Part shown: piece after piece, positions 25,318 through 33,241 of the stretch
Position numbering within the stretch: the stretch's first letter is position 1
Layout of the letters: each line of letters begins with the position of its first letter
Origin: JADKAV01 sp963818505
Lineage (GTDB): Bacteria > Actinomycetota > Actinomycetes > S36-B12 > UBA10799
Direction of reading: 5' to 3'
Assembly (NCBI GenBank): GCA_963818505.1
Contig: CAWFSJ010000001.1
Span: forward strand, 558,001 to 622,000
Length of the DNA: 64,000 nucleotides
Translations under genes and position numbers: made by a program
Notes under the pieces: generated by a model
Seen by the model: only the letters and a program-made list of their open reading frames with translations
Told to the model about the DNA's origin: nothing
Database searches by the model: none

Positions 25318-26067
25318 GTGCCGCTGCTCACCGGCGCAGAGCCGTTCACCGCCGAAGGCGACCGGCTCGGAATGCTCGTGCTTCACGGTTTCGCCGGCTC
25401 ACCGGACTCCGTGCGGTCGTGGGCGCAGTACCTGGCGCAGGCGGGACACACTGTGGCCGCACCCAGGCTCCCCGGCCACGGAACCCGCTGGCAGGACCTG
25501 AACATGACCCGCTGGCAGGACTGGTACCAGGAGACCGAACGCAACCTCTTCTGGCTGCAGGCGCGCTGTCGCGACATTGTGATCATGGGCTTTGCCAACG
25601 GCGCGACGCTGGGCCTGCGTGTGGCAGAGCAACAGGGCAAGCAGGTCCGGGGGCTGGTGCTGGTCAACCCGGTGGTGCAAAGTGAGCGCGCCGAGCGACG
25701 GCTCCTTCCTTACGCACAAAGAGTGCTACCGGCGATGCCTGCACTCAACAACGACATCAAGAAGAAGGGCACCACCCACACCAGTTACAACCGGATGCCA
25801 CTTCGGGCGGCGCACTCCATGACGCAGCTGTGGTCACTGGTGAAGTCGGACATCCACAAGGTGGATCAGCCCCTGCTGCTCCTGCGCAGCGCGGACGATC
25901 ATCTGGTGGAACCATCCAATGCGGCGTGGCTGCTGGCCAACGTGGCGAGCACGGATGCCGTCGAGATCCTGCTCGAGGACTCCTACCATGTAGCTACTGT
26001 GGACAACGACGCCCCGCTGATCTTCGAGCAGAGCCTGGAGTTCGCGAGGAGGGTGAGCAACCGATGA
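25318..26067 (+). CDS. alpha/beta-hydrolase fold protein lacking the nucleophilic serine
   Basis: 249 residues, similar to carboxylesterase/monoacylglycerol lipase proteins. The oxyanion segment VLHGFAGSPDSVRSW and a cap region are present, as are the acidic residue in RSADDHLVEP and the histidine in DSYHVATVDND. The nucleophile elbow, normally GxSxG, reads GFANG (91-95): codon 93 is GCC, Ala. By family rules this should be inactive as an ester hydrolase unless another residue serves. GTG start with AGGA upstream. It overlaps the next gene (ATGA) and diverges from plsC, hinting at a lipid-related role. Confidence 0.83.
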   Translation: MPLLTGAEPFTAEGDRLGMLVLHGFAGSPDSVRSWAQYLAQAGHTVAAPRLPGHGTRWQDLNMTRWQDWYQETERNLFWLQARCRDIVIMGFANGATLGLRVAEQQGKQVRGLVLVNPVVQSERAERRLLPYAQRVLPAMPALNNDIKKKGTTHTSYNRMPLRAAHSMTQLWSLVKSDIHKVDQPLLLLRSADDHLVEPSNAAWLLANVASTDAVEILLEDSYHVATVDNDAPLIFEQSLEFARRVSNR

Positions 26068-26432
26068 GCAGCAATGAACCGTCGGATGCCGTGCCCTACG
26101 ACGAGAACGCCTGGGAACGCATCGTGGCCGAATTGGGCGACGGGATGCCTCAGCTACCCCCTGATCTGCCACCCACGCCTGAGGAACCGGAGGAGAACTT
26201 CGTCCCGCCCGAACCCCCGCCCCTGCCGAAGGTCGACATGATCGCACGGTTGGCCTGGATCGGGACGATCGGCGGTCCGTTGCTGCTGTTCGGGGGCGTG
26301 TTGGCACCGGGGCTGGTGGGACCCGCAGCCGTCACCGCGGGCATCGCAGCGTTCGTGCTGGGCTTCCTCACCCTCGTGCTGCGCTCCCCCAACGAACCCG
26401 AGGACGGCTGGGACGACGGATCAGTCGTGTGA
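26064..26432 (+). CDS. small membrane protein with acidic/proline-rich N-terminus
   Basis: 122 residues, not assigned to a named family. Residues 1-55 are acidic and proline-rich (DLPPTPEEPEE, PPEPPPLPK), then two hydrophobic segments (about 66-85 and 88-107), then an acidic tail. Both ends are probably cytoplasmic. The ATG overlaps the stop of the hydrolase-like gene, so the two are coupled and may act together. Proteins of this layout next to Rv2183c/Rv2184c-like loci are common in actinobacteria but uncharacterised. Confidence 0.75.
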   Translation: MSSNEPSDAVPYDENAWERIVAELGDGMPQLPPDLPPTPEEPEENFVPPEPPPLPKVDMIARLAWIGTIGGPLLLFGGVLAPGLVGPAAVTAGIAAFVLGFLTLVLRSPNEPEDGWDDGSVV

Positions 26433-26472
26433 GACGTGCCTCGCGGGCGGCGCCCGTGACAGGATTGCGGCC

Positions 26473-27702
26473 ATGACCATCAGCGAAGTCGTTCAGATGC
26501 AGGGCCACCTCATCGACTCCGGGCTACTGAGCAGAGCCCTCGATGACATCCTCGAGTCGGGCGCTGACTACGAGATCTCAGATCTGGTGTTCGGCAAGAC
26601 CAAGGACGATGAGTCGACCTCGCGGATCACGATCACCCACGATGACCCCGAACAGCTCAACGACTTGCTTGTCCGGCTGCAGAGCCATGGCGCGAACCCC
26701 GTGGAGACCGCCGATGCGGTCATGGTTCCGGCACCCATGAACGGCGTCTTCCCCGAAGGTTTCCACTCCAGCACCAACTTCGAGACGTATGTGCGCGTCG
26801 ACGGTGAGTGGATGCCGGTGAGCAACCCCGAGATGGACTGCGGTCTGGTGCGCCGCGACGGCGTCTTCACGACCGTGGCGATGTCCGACGTACTGGCCGA
26901 CGAACCCGTGGTCATCGGCTTCATGGGCGTCAAGGTCCTCGTTCCTCCCCCGCCCCGGCCCTCGTCGGAATCCGTTTTCGAGTTCATGAACTCGGTCGTG
27001 TCCAGCGAGAAGCCCCAGGCGCTGCAGGTCCGGCAGATCGCCGATCAGATGCGCGAGTGCAAGGCGGCAGGCAAGCGCATCCTCTGGGTCGGCGGTCCGG
27101 CTATCGTCCACACCGGCAGCGCCCCGGCACTGTCGCGACTCGTCGAGCACGGATACGTCGATGTGCTGTTCGCAGGTAACGCCCTGGCGGTTCACGACAT
27201 CGAGTCGAACATGTACGGGACGTCCCTGGGCGTTGACCTGAGCAAGGGCTCCGGCGTGGACCACGGACACGAGAACCACATCCGAGCCATCAACCGCGTC
27301 CGGTTCCACGGCTCCATCGCACAGGCCGTTGAAGCCGGGGCCATCACCGATGGCCTGATGTACTCCATGGTCAAGGCAGGCAAACCGTTCGTACTCGTCG
27401 GTTCGGTGCGTGACGACGGGCCGCTGCCCGACGTCTACACCGACGTGATCGAGGGCCAACGGGCCATGCGCGCCGAGTTGGCCGACGTCGGCTTCTCGAT
27501 CATGGTCGCCACCATGCTGCATGCCATCGCGACAGGGAACATCCTTCCTGCGTCGATCCCTCTGGTGTGTGTCGACATCAATCCATCAACCGTCACCAAG
27601 CTGTCCGACCGCGGCAGCGCACAGGCGCAAGGGGTGGTCACCGACATCGGCCTGTTCCTCGAGCAACTGGCCATGGAGTTGACCGGGCGTTCATCGGACT
27701 GA
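26473..27702 (+). CDS. TIGR00300 family protein (LOR/SDH domain), probable ornithine cyclodeaminase
   Basis: 409 residues. The N-terminal part carries the LOR/SDH region (PMNGVFPEGFHSSTNFETYV, then PEMDCGLV). The C-terminal part is a nucleotide-binding domain with ILWVGGPAIVHTGS, ALAVHDIESN, GHENHIRAINRVR and LVGSVRDDGPLPDV. Archaeal and cyanobacterial relatives convert ornithine to proline plus ammonia, usually with bound NAD. The exact reaction here is inference from the family. Distinct promoter region upstream (40 nt); the last 12 nt overlap the convergent DUF6326 gene. Confidence 0.82.
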   Translation: MTISEVVQMQGHLIDSGLLSRALDDILESGADYEISDLVFGKTKDDESTSRITITHDDPEQLNDLLVRLQSHGANPVETADAVMVPAPMNGVFPEGFHSSTNFETYVRVDGEWMPVSNPEMDCGLVRRDGVFTTVAMSDVLADEPVVIGFMGVKVLVPPPPRPSSESVFEFMNSVVSSEKPQALQVRQIADQMRECKAAGKRILWVGGPAIVHTGSAPALSRLVEHGYVDVLFAGNALAVHDIESNMYGTSLGVDLSKGSGVDHGHENHIRAINRVRFHGSIAQAVEAGAITDGLMYSMVKAGKPFVLVGSVRDDGPLPDVYTDVIEGQRAMRAELADVGFSIMVATMLHAIATGNILPASIPLVCVDINPSTVTKLSDRGSAQAQGVVTDIGLFLEQLAMELTGRSSD

Positions 27703-28140
27703 CTTGGGCCAGGTCCGCGCGTATTGGATGATGGCCAGCAGCGCTGCGATCTCCAGGACGCTGCCCAGGAGGTAGTAGTAGTTCGTCTCGCCGACTGCCC
27801 CTCCGACGACGGTCAGTGCATACAGCCCCGCGAGGCCCACGTTGGTCAGGCGCGCGATCTTGGCCGGTAGGACCAGTGTCAGGAAGACCATGGCGCTCGG
27901 GATCGCGATATAGGCGGTGACCCCGAACAAGAACCCCTGACCGATAGTGAAGCCCGACATCGTCCCCGCCTCGAGATCCGCGCGCACGTCGGCGCGGAAG
28001 AGACTGAACAGGTCCACATAGACGTAGACGAACAACATGCTGATCCACAGGGCGGCGATCTTGATACGCACACTCACCGGGGCGGGTTCGAGTTCAGCCC
28101 GCTTGACCTCCGTGGCGACTGTCTGTGTATGTGTCGACAT
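27691..28140 (-). CDS. DUF6326 family membrane protein
   Basis: 149 residues with four hydrophobic segments. Typical family sequence is IAALWISMLFVYVYVDLFSL after the N-terminal tail and TNVGLAGLYALTVVGGAVGE later, ending IIQYARTWPK. Function unknown; members are often next to TetR- or MarR-family regulators. Divergent from a TetR gene, 64 nt apart, with two palindromes between them. Regulation by that repressor is therefore likely. Confidence 0.82.
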   Translation of the reverse strand: MSTHTQTVATEVKRAELEPAPVSVRIKIAALWISMLFVYVYVDLFSLFRADVRADLEAGTMSGFTIGQGFLFGVTAYIAIPSAMVFLTLVLPAKIARLTNVGLAGLYALTVVGGAVGETNYYYLLGSVLEIAALLAIIQYARTWPKSVR

Positions 28141-28163
28141 GGCTGACTCCCTTTCCTCTTGGC

Positions 28164-28196
28164 TTACATTGTAATCCTACGCCTTACTTAGTAAGG
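28164..28196. promoter_or_regulatory. probable TetR operator region (two palindromes)
   Basis: CCTTACTTAGTAAGG (28182-28196) is a perfect odd-length palindrome, and TTACATTGTAA (28164-28174) is another with a related TTAC core. Both sit in the 64-nt gap between the divergent DUF6326 and TetR genes, the second ending 8 nt before the TetR start. This is the expected place for an autoregulated TetR operator. Confidence 0.68.
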
Positions 28197-28204
28197 TGTA
28201 AAGC

Positions 28205-28837
28205 GTGTCCAGCCAATCGACCCGTCTGCCCCTGACCCGGGATCGCGTGCTGCGCGCGGCCGTCGACATCGCGGATCGCGACGGTCTGAATGCTCTGACG
28301 ATGCGCCGGCTGGGCAATGATCTGGGCGTCGAAGCCATGTCCCTGTACAAACACGTAGCGAACAAGGCCGAGATCCTCGACGGGATCGTGGCACTCATCT
28401 GGGCAGAGATCCTCACGCCCCAGCCCACCGACGAATGGAAGGAAGCGATGCGACGAAGGGCGAGTTCGGCACGTGCCGTGCTCCTGCGGCATTCGTGGGC
28501 CGTTGGCCTGCTGGAGAGCAGAGCAACCATGAGCCCGACCGTCATGGCCTACACAAATGCGGTCCTGGGCAATCTGCGCGCCGCCGGCTTCTCCATAGCC
28601 GACGCAGCCCATGCGTTCTGGACTGTGGACAGTTACGTGTACGGTCACGTCGTCCAGGAAGCCAATGCGCGCCAGAGCGCGTCGCTGCCCCCAGCCGAGC
28701 CGGCTGATCATTACCCGTACCTCAGCGAGGTCGCACAGCACTCAATGGAATCCGGGTTCACGTTCGACCAGGAATTCGAGTACGGCCTCGAACTCATCCT
28801 CAGTGCACTTGAAACTGCCAAAGGGTCAGGACGCTAG
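28205..28837 (+). CDS. TetR/AcrR family transcriptional regulator (TetR_C-type)
   Basis: 210 residues. The N-terminal helix-turn-helix covers about residues 10-60: RVLRAAVDIADRDGLNALTM, then MRRLGNDLGVEAMSLYKHVA, the TetR recognition helix with YxH. The C-terminal domain resembles that of TetR itself (SPTVMAYTNAVLGNLRAAGF, AHAFWTVDSYVYGHV), with a histidine-bearing ligand pocket. GTG start. It probably represses the divergent DUF6326 gene and itself from the palindromes just upstream. The ligand is unknown. Confidence 0.88.
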   Translation: MSSQSTRLPLTRDRVLRAAVDIADRDGLNALTMRRLGNDLGVEAMSLYKHVANKAEILDGIVALIWAEILTPQPTDEWKEAMRRRASSARAVLLRHSWAVGLLESRATMSPTVMAYTNAVLGNLRAAGFSIADAAHAFWTVDSYVYGHVVQEANARQSASLPPAEPADHYPYLSEVAQHSMESGFTFDQEFEYGLELILSALETAKGSGR

Positions 28838-28866
28838 GGCTGGCCCCCAGCAACAGGCGTGCACGC

Positions 28867-29811
28867 TCACCTGTTGCGCGCGAGATCGGCAGCGCCCACC
28901 ATGCCGGCTGAGTTGCCCAACTCGGCCACGACCACCTTGGCCAGTTCTCTATGTTCCTTGCCGGTGACCGACTCGGTGAAGGCCCTCACGGTCGCCGCCA
29001 GCAGCACATCTCCGGCCTCACTGACACCTCCGCCGATCACGAAGCACTCCGGATCCAGAATGGCCGTGACGTCGGCCATCCCCTGGCCGAGCCAGCGCGC
29101 CACGAAGTCGAATGCAGCCAGTGCCACCGGATCGCCCTCGCGGGCCGCCTTGGTCACATGCACACCCTGAACACCTTCGGGGGTCCCGTCCCCGAAGTTG
29201 AGCAAGGTCTCGGCCTCCGCGCGCCGCTCCGAGGCAAGGTACCGGGCTTCCCGGACCAACGCATTACCGCTCGCGTACTGCTCCCAGCATCCGCGGTTCC
29301 CGCAACCGCATGGCCTGCCACCGGGCTCGACGTTGAGGTGGCCGAACTCCGCGGCAGCACCCCACCGGCCCCTGTAGAGCTGGCCATCCAGGACGATCCC
29401 AGCCCCGATGCCGGTGCCCACTGTCACGGTGATCACGTACTCTCGCTGACGACCAGCGCCGAACCGGTACTCCCCCCATGCCGCGGCGTTGGCGTCGTTC
29501 TCCACGACCACGGGCAGACCGACCATACTCTCCACGGTCATACGCAGCGGTTCGTCGCGCCAGCCCAGGTTCGGCGCGAAGTTGACCCGGGAGCGCTTCT
29601 CGTCCACAAACCCTGCCGCGCCGATCCCCACGGCCTCAATGTCGTACTTGGCGTTCAGGCCCATCACCAGTTCGGCGACGGCTTGCTCGACCTTCTCGGC
29701 GTCCCTACCAGCGGTCGCGACCCTCTGTTTGGCCAGGATCGCACCCTTCTCGTCGACAACTCCCGCTGCGATCTTCGTTCCACCGATGTCCACGCCGACA
29801 GTCAGACCCAT
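28867..29811 (-). CDS. glkA: ROK family glucokinase
   Basis: 314 residues. Phosphorylates glucose to glucose 6-phosphate with ATP. ATP-binding VGVDIGGTKIAAGVVD is at residues 5-20, the sugar-binding ENDANAAAWGEYRFGAG carries the catalytic Asp, TVGTGIGAGIV is the phosphate loop, and the ROK zinc motif is CGCGNRGCWEQYAS. The ATG at 29811 is the natural start; the open frame extends far upstream through the neighbour's end. In Streptomyces the homologous glucokinase mediates carbon-catabolite control. The 3' end faces the TetR gene with a 29-nt gap. Confidence 0.92.
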   Translation of the reverse strand: MGLTVGVDIGGTKIAAGVVDEKGAILAKQRVATAGRDAEKVEQAVAELVMGLNAKYDIEAVGIGAAGFVDEKRSRVNFAPNLGWRDEPLRMTVESMVGLPVVVENDANAAAWGEYRFGAGRQREYVITVTVGTGIGAGIVLDGQLYRGRWGAAAEFGHLNVEPGGRPCGCGNRGCWEQYASGNALVREARYLASERRAEAETLLNFGDGTPEGVQGVHVTKAAREGDPVALAAFDFVARWLGQGMADVTAILDPECFVIGGGVSEAGDVLLAATVRAFTESVTGKEHRELAKVVVAELGNSAGMVGAADLARNR

Positions 29812-29840
29812 GTCTGACACGCTACGCCGGGACGTGTGCG

Positions 29841-30260
29841 CTAGTCGCCCTCGTCGGTGCGTATGAACCCCATGAGCGCAGCGTTGACTCCTGCAAGCGC
29901 CACTCGTGCCTTCTGGGCAAGCTGCGGATTGGCTGACTCGAGCGCGTCGAGACCTTGGCACACCGGACAGTCAGCGCAGCGCACGGTCACTTCGACCTCG
30001 TCAGCGTCCTCAGCGTCTTCGGGGATGTCAGCCTCATCAGCCGACGCCTGCACTGCGGCCAAGTAGGCCGAGGCGTTCACGGCTGCGGATTGCGCGAACC
30101 CCGCCGCTGTCGCCATGGCTCCGGATTCGACAGCCCAGTCACGCAGTGCCGCCGCGAGTTTCAGCCCCTCTGTCATCACCGAGTCGACCGGTGGCTCCTG
30201 GGGGGTCGAGTGCCACCACGGGGGTTCTTGGAATCCCTCTGGCCCCTCGCTGTCGGTCAT
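29841..30260 (-). CDS. acidic hypothetical protein with CxxC motif
   Basis: 139 residues, acidic (runs of D/E at about 78-90), soluble. A single CADCPVCQG motif (two Cys-x2-Cys-type pairs) near residue 95 could bind a metal. The N-terminus is rich in P and W (PEGFQEPPWWHSTPQEPP). Resembles DUF5304-type proteins found upstream of glucokinase in Streptomyces, from memory. The ATG overlaps the stop of the SRPBCC gene upstream, so it is in an operon with it and 29 nt ahead of glkA. Function unknown. Confidence 0.72.
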   Translation of the reverse strand: MTDSEGPEGFQEPPWWHSTPQEPPVDSVMTEGLKLAAALRDWAVESGAMATAAGFAQSAAVNASAYLAAVQASADEADIPEDAEDADEVEVTVRCADCPVCQGLDALESANPQLAQKARVALAGVNAALMGFIRTDEGD

Positions 30261-30688
30261 CCTTCGACTCTCCTCTTCAGGCCCTTGAGGGCGGTGTCCA
30301 CAATGGCCTTCTCCGCCTTGCGCTTGATGGTCCCGATGATCGGGATCGTCAGGTCAACCATGAGTTGGTAGGTCACCTCGCACGTGCCGTTCCCAAGATC
30401 CGTGACCGTATACGTCCCCACGAGGTCGCGCAGGACGCTGGATTCGGTGAGGTGCCAATTCACTTCCCGGTCACCTCGCCACTGATAGGCGATCGTGTAG
30501 ACGTCCTTGATCGGTCCGCTGTCGATGGTCATCTCGACTTCTTTGGGCCGGCCGTCGGGGAAAGTCGCAAGTATGCGTGTGGCCTTCACATCGGCCCACT
30601 CGGGATACGTCTCAAGATCCGCGATGACGCCCATCACGCGCTCGGCCGAGGCGTTGATGATGATGCTCGATTCGGTCTGGTCAGCCAC
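30257..30688 (-). CDS. SRPBCC family protein (polyketide cyclase/START-like), TB16.3-like
   Basis: 143 residues with the helix-grip fold. Hallmarks are SIIINASAERVMGVIADLETYPEW at the N-terminus (no more than the first part needed), then DSGPIKDVYTIAYQWRGDRE and a long C-terminal helix KRKAEKAIVDTALKGLKRR. These proteins bind hydrophobic ligands. GTG start at 30688 with AAGGA upstream; the frame is open to 30733 but without a site. It corresponds by position to Rv2185c. It lies in a run with a second SRPBCC gene upstream and the CxxC protein downstream. Confidence 0.85.
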   Translation of the reverse strand: MADQTESSIIINASAERVMGVIADLETYPEWADVKATRILATFPDGRPKEVEMTIDSGPIKDVYTIAYQWRGDREVNWHLTESSVLRDLVGTYTVTDLGNGTCEVTYQLMVDLTIPIIGTIKRKAEKAIVDTALKGLKRRVEG

Positions 30689-30732
30689 GTCGAGTCCTTC
30701 GCTCCAGAGCCGTTGTGCGGGCACCGCCCACA

Positions 30733-31167
30733 CTACTGCCCCGTTGTATGCGTGGTCGTGGGCACCGGGGCTGCGCCCGCGGCTCTACCGGATTCCAGTT
30801 GTGCCTTCAATGCCCAGACGCTGCGTTTCCAGGCCTTCGCCCTGCGTGCCCGCTCCCTGGCGGCCGCGCGCCAGCCCCGCGGTGTGTCCGGCCAGGGATC
30901 CGCCGTGCGACCGTCGGTCGTGGGTTCGCCACGCAGATAGTGATGCAGGACGCACCCGTCGGCGAAGGGTTCCACCCATATCTCCATGGACCCGACCAGT
31001 CCCCCGGTGATTGACCAGCGCTGGCCTTGCAGTCCGCGATCCATGAAGACCTTGATCTGTAAGTCGGGCCACCACCGGGCCCAGTAATGCGGGTCGGCAA
31101 CGACGGCGGCCAGGACCTCTGGTGTTGCCACCACGAAGGTCTCATCGACCAGGTCGACCCCTGCCAT
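30733..31167 (-). CDS. SRPBCC family protein, second copy
   Basis: 144 residues. The N-terminal VDETFVVATPEVLAAVVADP and HYWARWWPDL match the helix-grip start, followed by GLVGSMEIWVEPFADGCVLHHYL; the C-terminal helix is basic (ARERARRAKAWKRSVWALKA). Only distantly similar to its neighbour at 30257. The position matches Rv2186c. The start is uncertain: ATG 31167 is used, a longer frame begins at 31185. The ligand is unknown. Confidence 0.75.
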   Translation of the reverse strand: MAGVDLVDETFVVATPEVLAAVVADPHYWARWWPDLQIKVFMDRGLQGQRWSITGGLVGSMEIWVEPFADGCVLHHYLRGEPTTDGRTADPWPDTPRGWRAAARERARRAKAWKRSVWALKAQLESGRAAGAAPVPTTTHTTGQ

Positions 31168-31227
31168 AGGACGATCATGCCGCACTTATCACAATCGCCT
31201 CCAGCGTGGTTCACGTCGATCCGCTGT

Positions 31228-31246
31228 CGCAATTGCCAGAATTGCG
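31228..31246. promoter_or_regulatory. inverted repeat upstream of the acyl-CoA ligase, possible operator
   Basis: CGCAATTGCCAGAATTGCG: perfect 7-nt arms around GCCAG, 74 nt before the fadD start. A second inverted pair, GTCAC-N6-GTGAC, follows at 31262-31277. The 152-nt gap between the divergent SRPBCC and ligase genes would host both promoters. Which regulator binds is unknown. Confidence 0.45.
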
Positions 31247-31319
31247 GAACAATGCTGATACGTCACCAAAGAGTGACAACTATTTCCTGTAGTACGGATC
31301 GTGGAGAGGGTCCCAAAGA

Positions 31320-33107
31320 ATGCGCGAAGTTGCCGAAGCCCCACTTGCTGCCCCCATCACCTCGGGCAGCCTTACAGACAGCGTCATCCAACACGGCGCG
31401 ACGAACGCGGACCGGGTGTCGCTTCGCCGTCGGGTCGGCGAGTCCTGGCAGGACGTCACCTCAGCGCAGTTCCTCAGCGAGGTTGAGGCCCTGGCCAAGG
31501 GTCTGATCGCCGCCGGCATCTCACACGGCGACCGGATCGCCATCATGTCTGCAACCCGCTACGAGTGGACCTTGGCCGACTACGCCGGATGGTTCGTTGG
31601 CGCGACCATGGTGCCCATCTATGAGACCTCCTCCGCCGAGCAGGTCGAGTGGATCCTCAGCGATGCTGATTGTGTCGGGGTGTTCCTGGAGACCGACAAG
31701 CACCAAGCGGTGTTCGACGAAGTGGCAGACCGGGTGCCCACCAAGCATGTCTGGGTGATCGAGCATGGAGCAGTGGACGATCTCGTAGCCCAGGGCGCCG
31801 ACGTGTCCGACGCCGACCTCGAGGCTCGCCGAACCGCCGTCGCCCCCGCGGACATCGCGACCATCATCTACACCTCGGGCACGACCGGCAGGCCCAAGGG
31901 CTGCGTGCTCACACACTCGAACATCCGCTTCGAGACCGACAACGTGGTGGGCTCAATGCCCGACCTGTTCGACGCGCACGGCTCGACTCTGCTCTTCATC
32001 CCGTTGGCGCACGTCTTCGGCCGTGTCATCCAGATCGGCTGCATCGAGTCCGGAACAATCCTGGGACACACCTCGGACGTCAAGAACATCGTCGAGATGC
32101 TCGGGGGGTTCCAGCCGACCTTCCTGCTCTCGGTACCCCGCGTGTTCGAGAAGGTCTTCAACTCCGCACAGATGAAGGCAACCGCAGATGGCAAGGGCAA
32201 GATCTTCGACGCCGCTGCCAGCACCGCCATCGAGTACTCCAAGTCCCTGGACACCGGCGGCCCGAGCCTGCTGCTGAAGGTCAAGCACTTCGTCTTCGAC
32301 AAGCTCGTGTACGGCAAACTGCGTGGTGCGCTCGGCGGCAAGGTCGAGTACGCGGTCTCCGGCGGGGCTCCGCTGGGCGCACGCCTCGGGCACTTCTTCC
32401 GCGGAATCGGGGTGACCATCCTCGAGGGGTACGGTCTGACAGAGACCTCGGCCGCGAGCACGATCAACCTGCCGGACGCCATCCGGATCGGCACAGTTGG
32501 TCGCCCCATGCCTGGAGCGTCGGTGAAGATCGCCGACGACGGCGAGATCTTGCTGCACGGCGGTCAGATCTTCCAGGGGTACTGGAAGAACGAGAAGGCC
32601 ACCGATGAGGTGCTGGAGAAGGACGGCTGGTTCCACAGCGGCGACATCGGCGAACTCGACAACGACGGGTTCCTGAAGATCACCGGCCGCAAGAAGGAAC
32701 TGATCGTGACCGCCGGTGGTAAGAACGTCGCCCCGGCTGTCCTCGAGGACCGCATCCGCGCGAACATGCTCGTGAGCCAGTGCATGGTCGTGGGCGACAA
32801 CAAGCCGTTCATCGCCGCGCTGATCACGCTGGACGTGGAGGCCCTGCCGAGTTGGCTCGAGCAGCACAACAAGCCTGCTGACACCCCGCTCGACCAGGTT
32901 GCCAAAGACCCGGAGATCGTTGCAGCCGTGCAGTCAGCCGTGGACGAGGCCAACAAGGCGGTCAGCCATGCGGAGGCGATCAAGAAGTTCCACATCCTCG
33001 GTGTCGACTGGACCGAGGAGGGCGGACAGCTGACCCCCTCCATGAAGCTCAAGCGCAATGTCGTGATGGGTGAGTTCGGCGAAGAGGTCGAGGCTCTATA
33101 CGCCTGA
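31320..33107 (+). CDS. long-chain fatty acid-CoA ligase (FadD15-like AMP-dependent synthetase)
   Basis: 595 residues. Activates a fatty acid with ATP to acyl-AMP and then acyl-CoA. Core motifs: P-loop IIYTSGTTGRPKGCVLTH near residue 183, GYGLTETSAAS near 380, the hinge/adenylate segment WFHSGDIGELDNDGFLKITG and the C-terminal KKELIVTAGGKNVAP. ATG start after GAGAGGG. The position before a PimB-like gene matches fadD15 (Rv2187). A strong hairpin at 33121 ends the transcript. Chain-length preference unknown. Confidence 0.92.
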   Translation: MREVAEAPLAAPITSGSLTDSVIQHGATNADRVSLRRRVGESWQDVTSAQFLSEVEALAKGLIAAGISHGDRIAIMSATRYEWTLADYAGWFVGATMVPIYETSSAEQVEWILSDADCVGVFLETDKHQAVFDEVADRVPTKHVWVIEHGAVDDLVAQGADVSDADLEARRTAVAPADIATIIYTSGTTGRPKGCVLTHSNIRFETDNVVGSMPDLFDAHGSTLLFIPLAHVFGRVIQIGCIESGTILGHTSDVKNIVEMLGGFQPTFLLSVPRVFEKVFNSAQMKATADGKGKIFDAAASTAIEYSKSLDTGGPSLLLKVKHFVFDKLVYGKLRGALGGKVEYAVSGGAPLGARLGHFFRGIGVTILEGYGLTETSAASTINLPDAIRIGTVGRPMPGASVKIADDGEILLHGGQIFQGYWKNEKATDEVLEKDGWFHSGDIGELDNDGFLKITGRKKELIVTAGGKNVAPAVLEDRIRANMLVSQCMVVGDNKPFIAALITLDVEALPSWLEQHNKPADTPLDQVAKDPEIVAAVQSAVDEANKAVSHAEAIKKFHILGVDWTEEGGQLTPSMKLKRNVVMGEFGEEVEALYA

Positions 33108-33120
33108 GCCCCTGAACATC

Positions 33121-33153
33121 GCGGCCCCCACCCTCCTCGAGGGTGGGGGCCGC
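33121..33153 (+). terminator. strong hairpin terminator after the acyl-CoA ligase
   Basis: Perfect 15-bp inverted repeat: GCGGCCCCCACCCTC (33121-33135), loop CTC, GAGGGTGGGGGCCGC (33139-33153), 13 nt after the stop. No T tract follows, as is common for actinobacterial terminators. It insulates fadD from the two-component genes at 33242. Confidence 0.85.
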
Positions 33154-33241
33154 GGTCTGCACGGGCTGCTTTGCCGACCACCTGCGTCGGACACAGCCGA
33201 ATGGATCATGTTTGCCGCAATAACGTGGTGGAATCGAGCCC

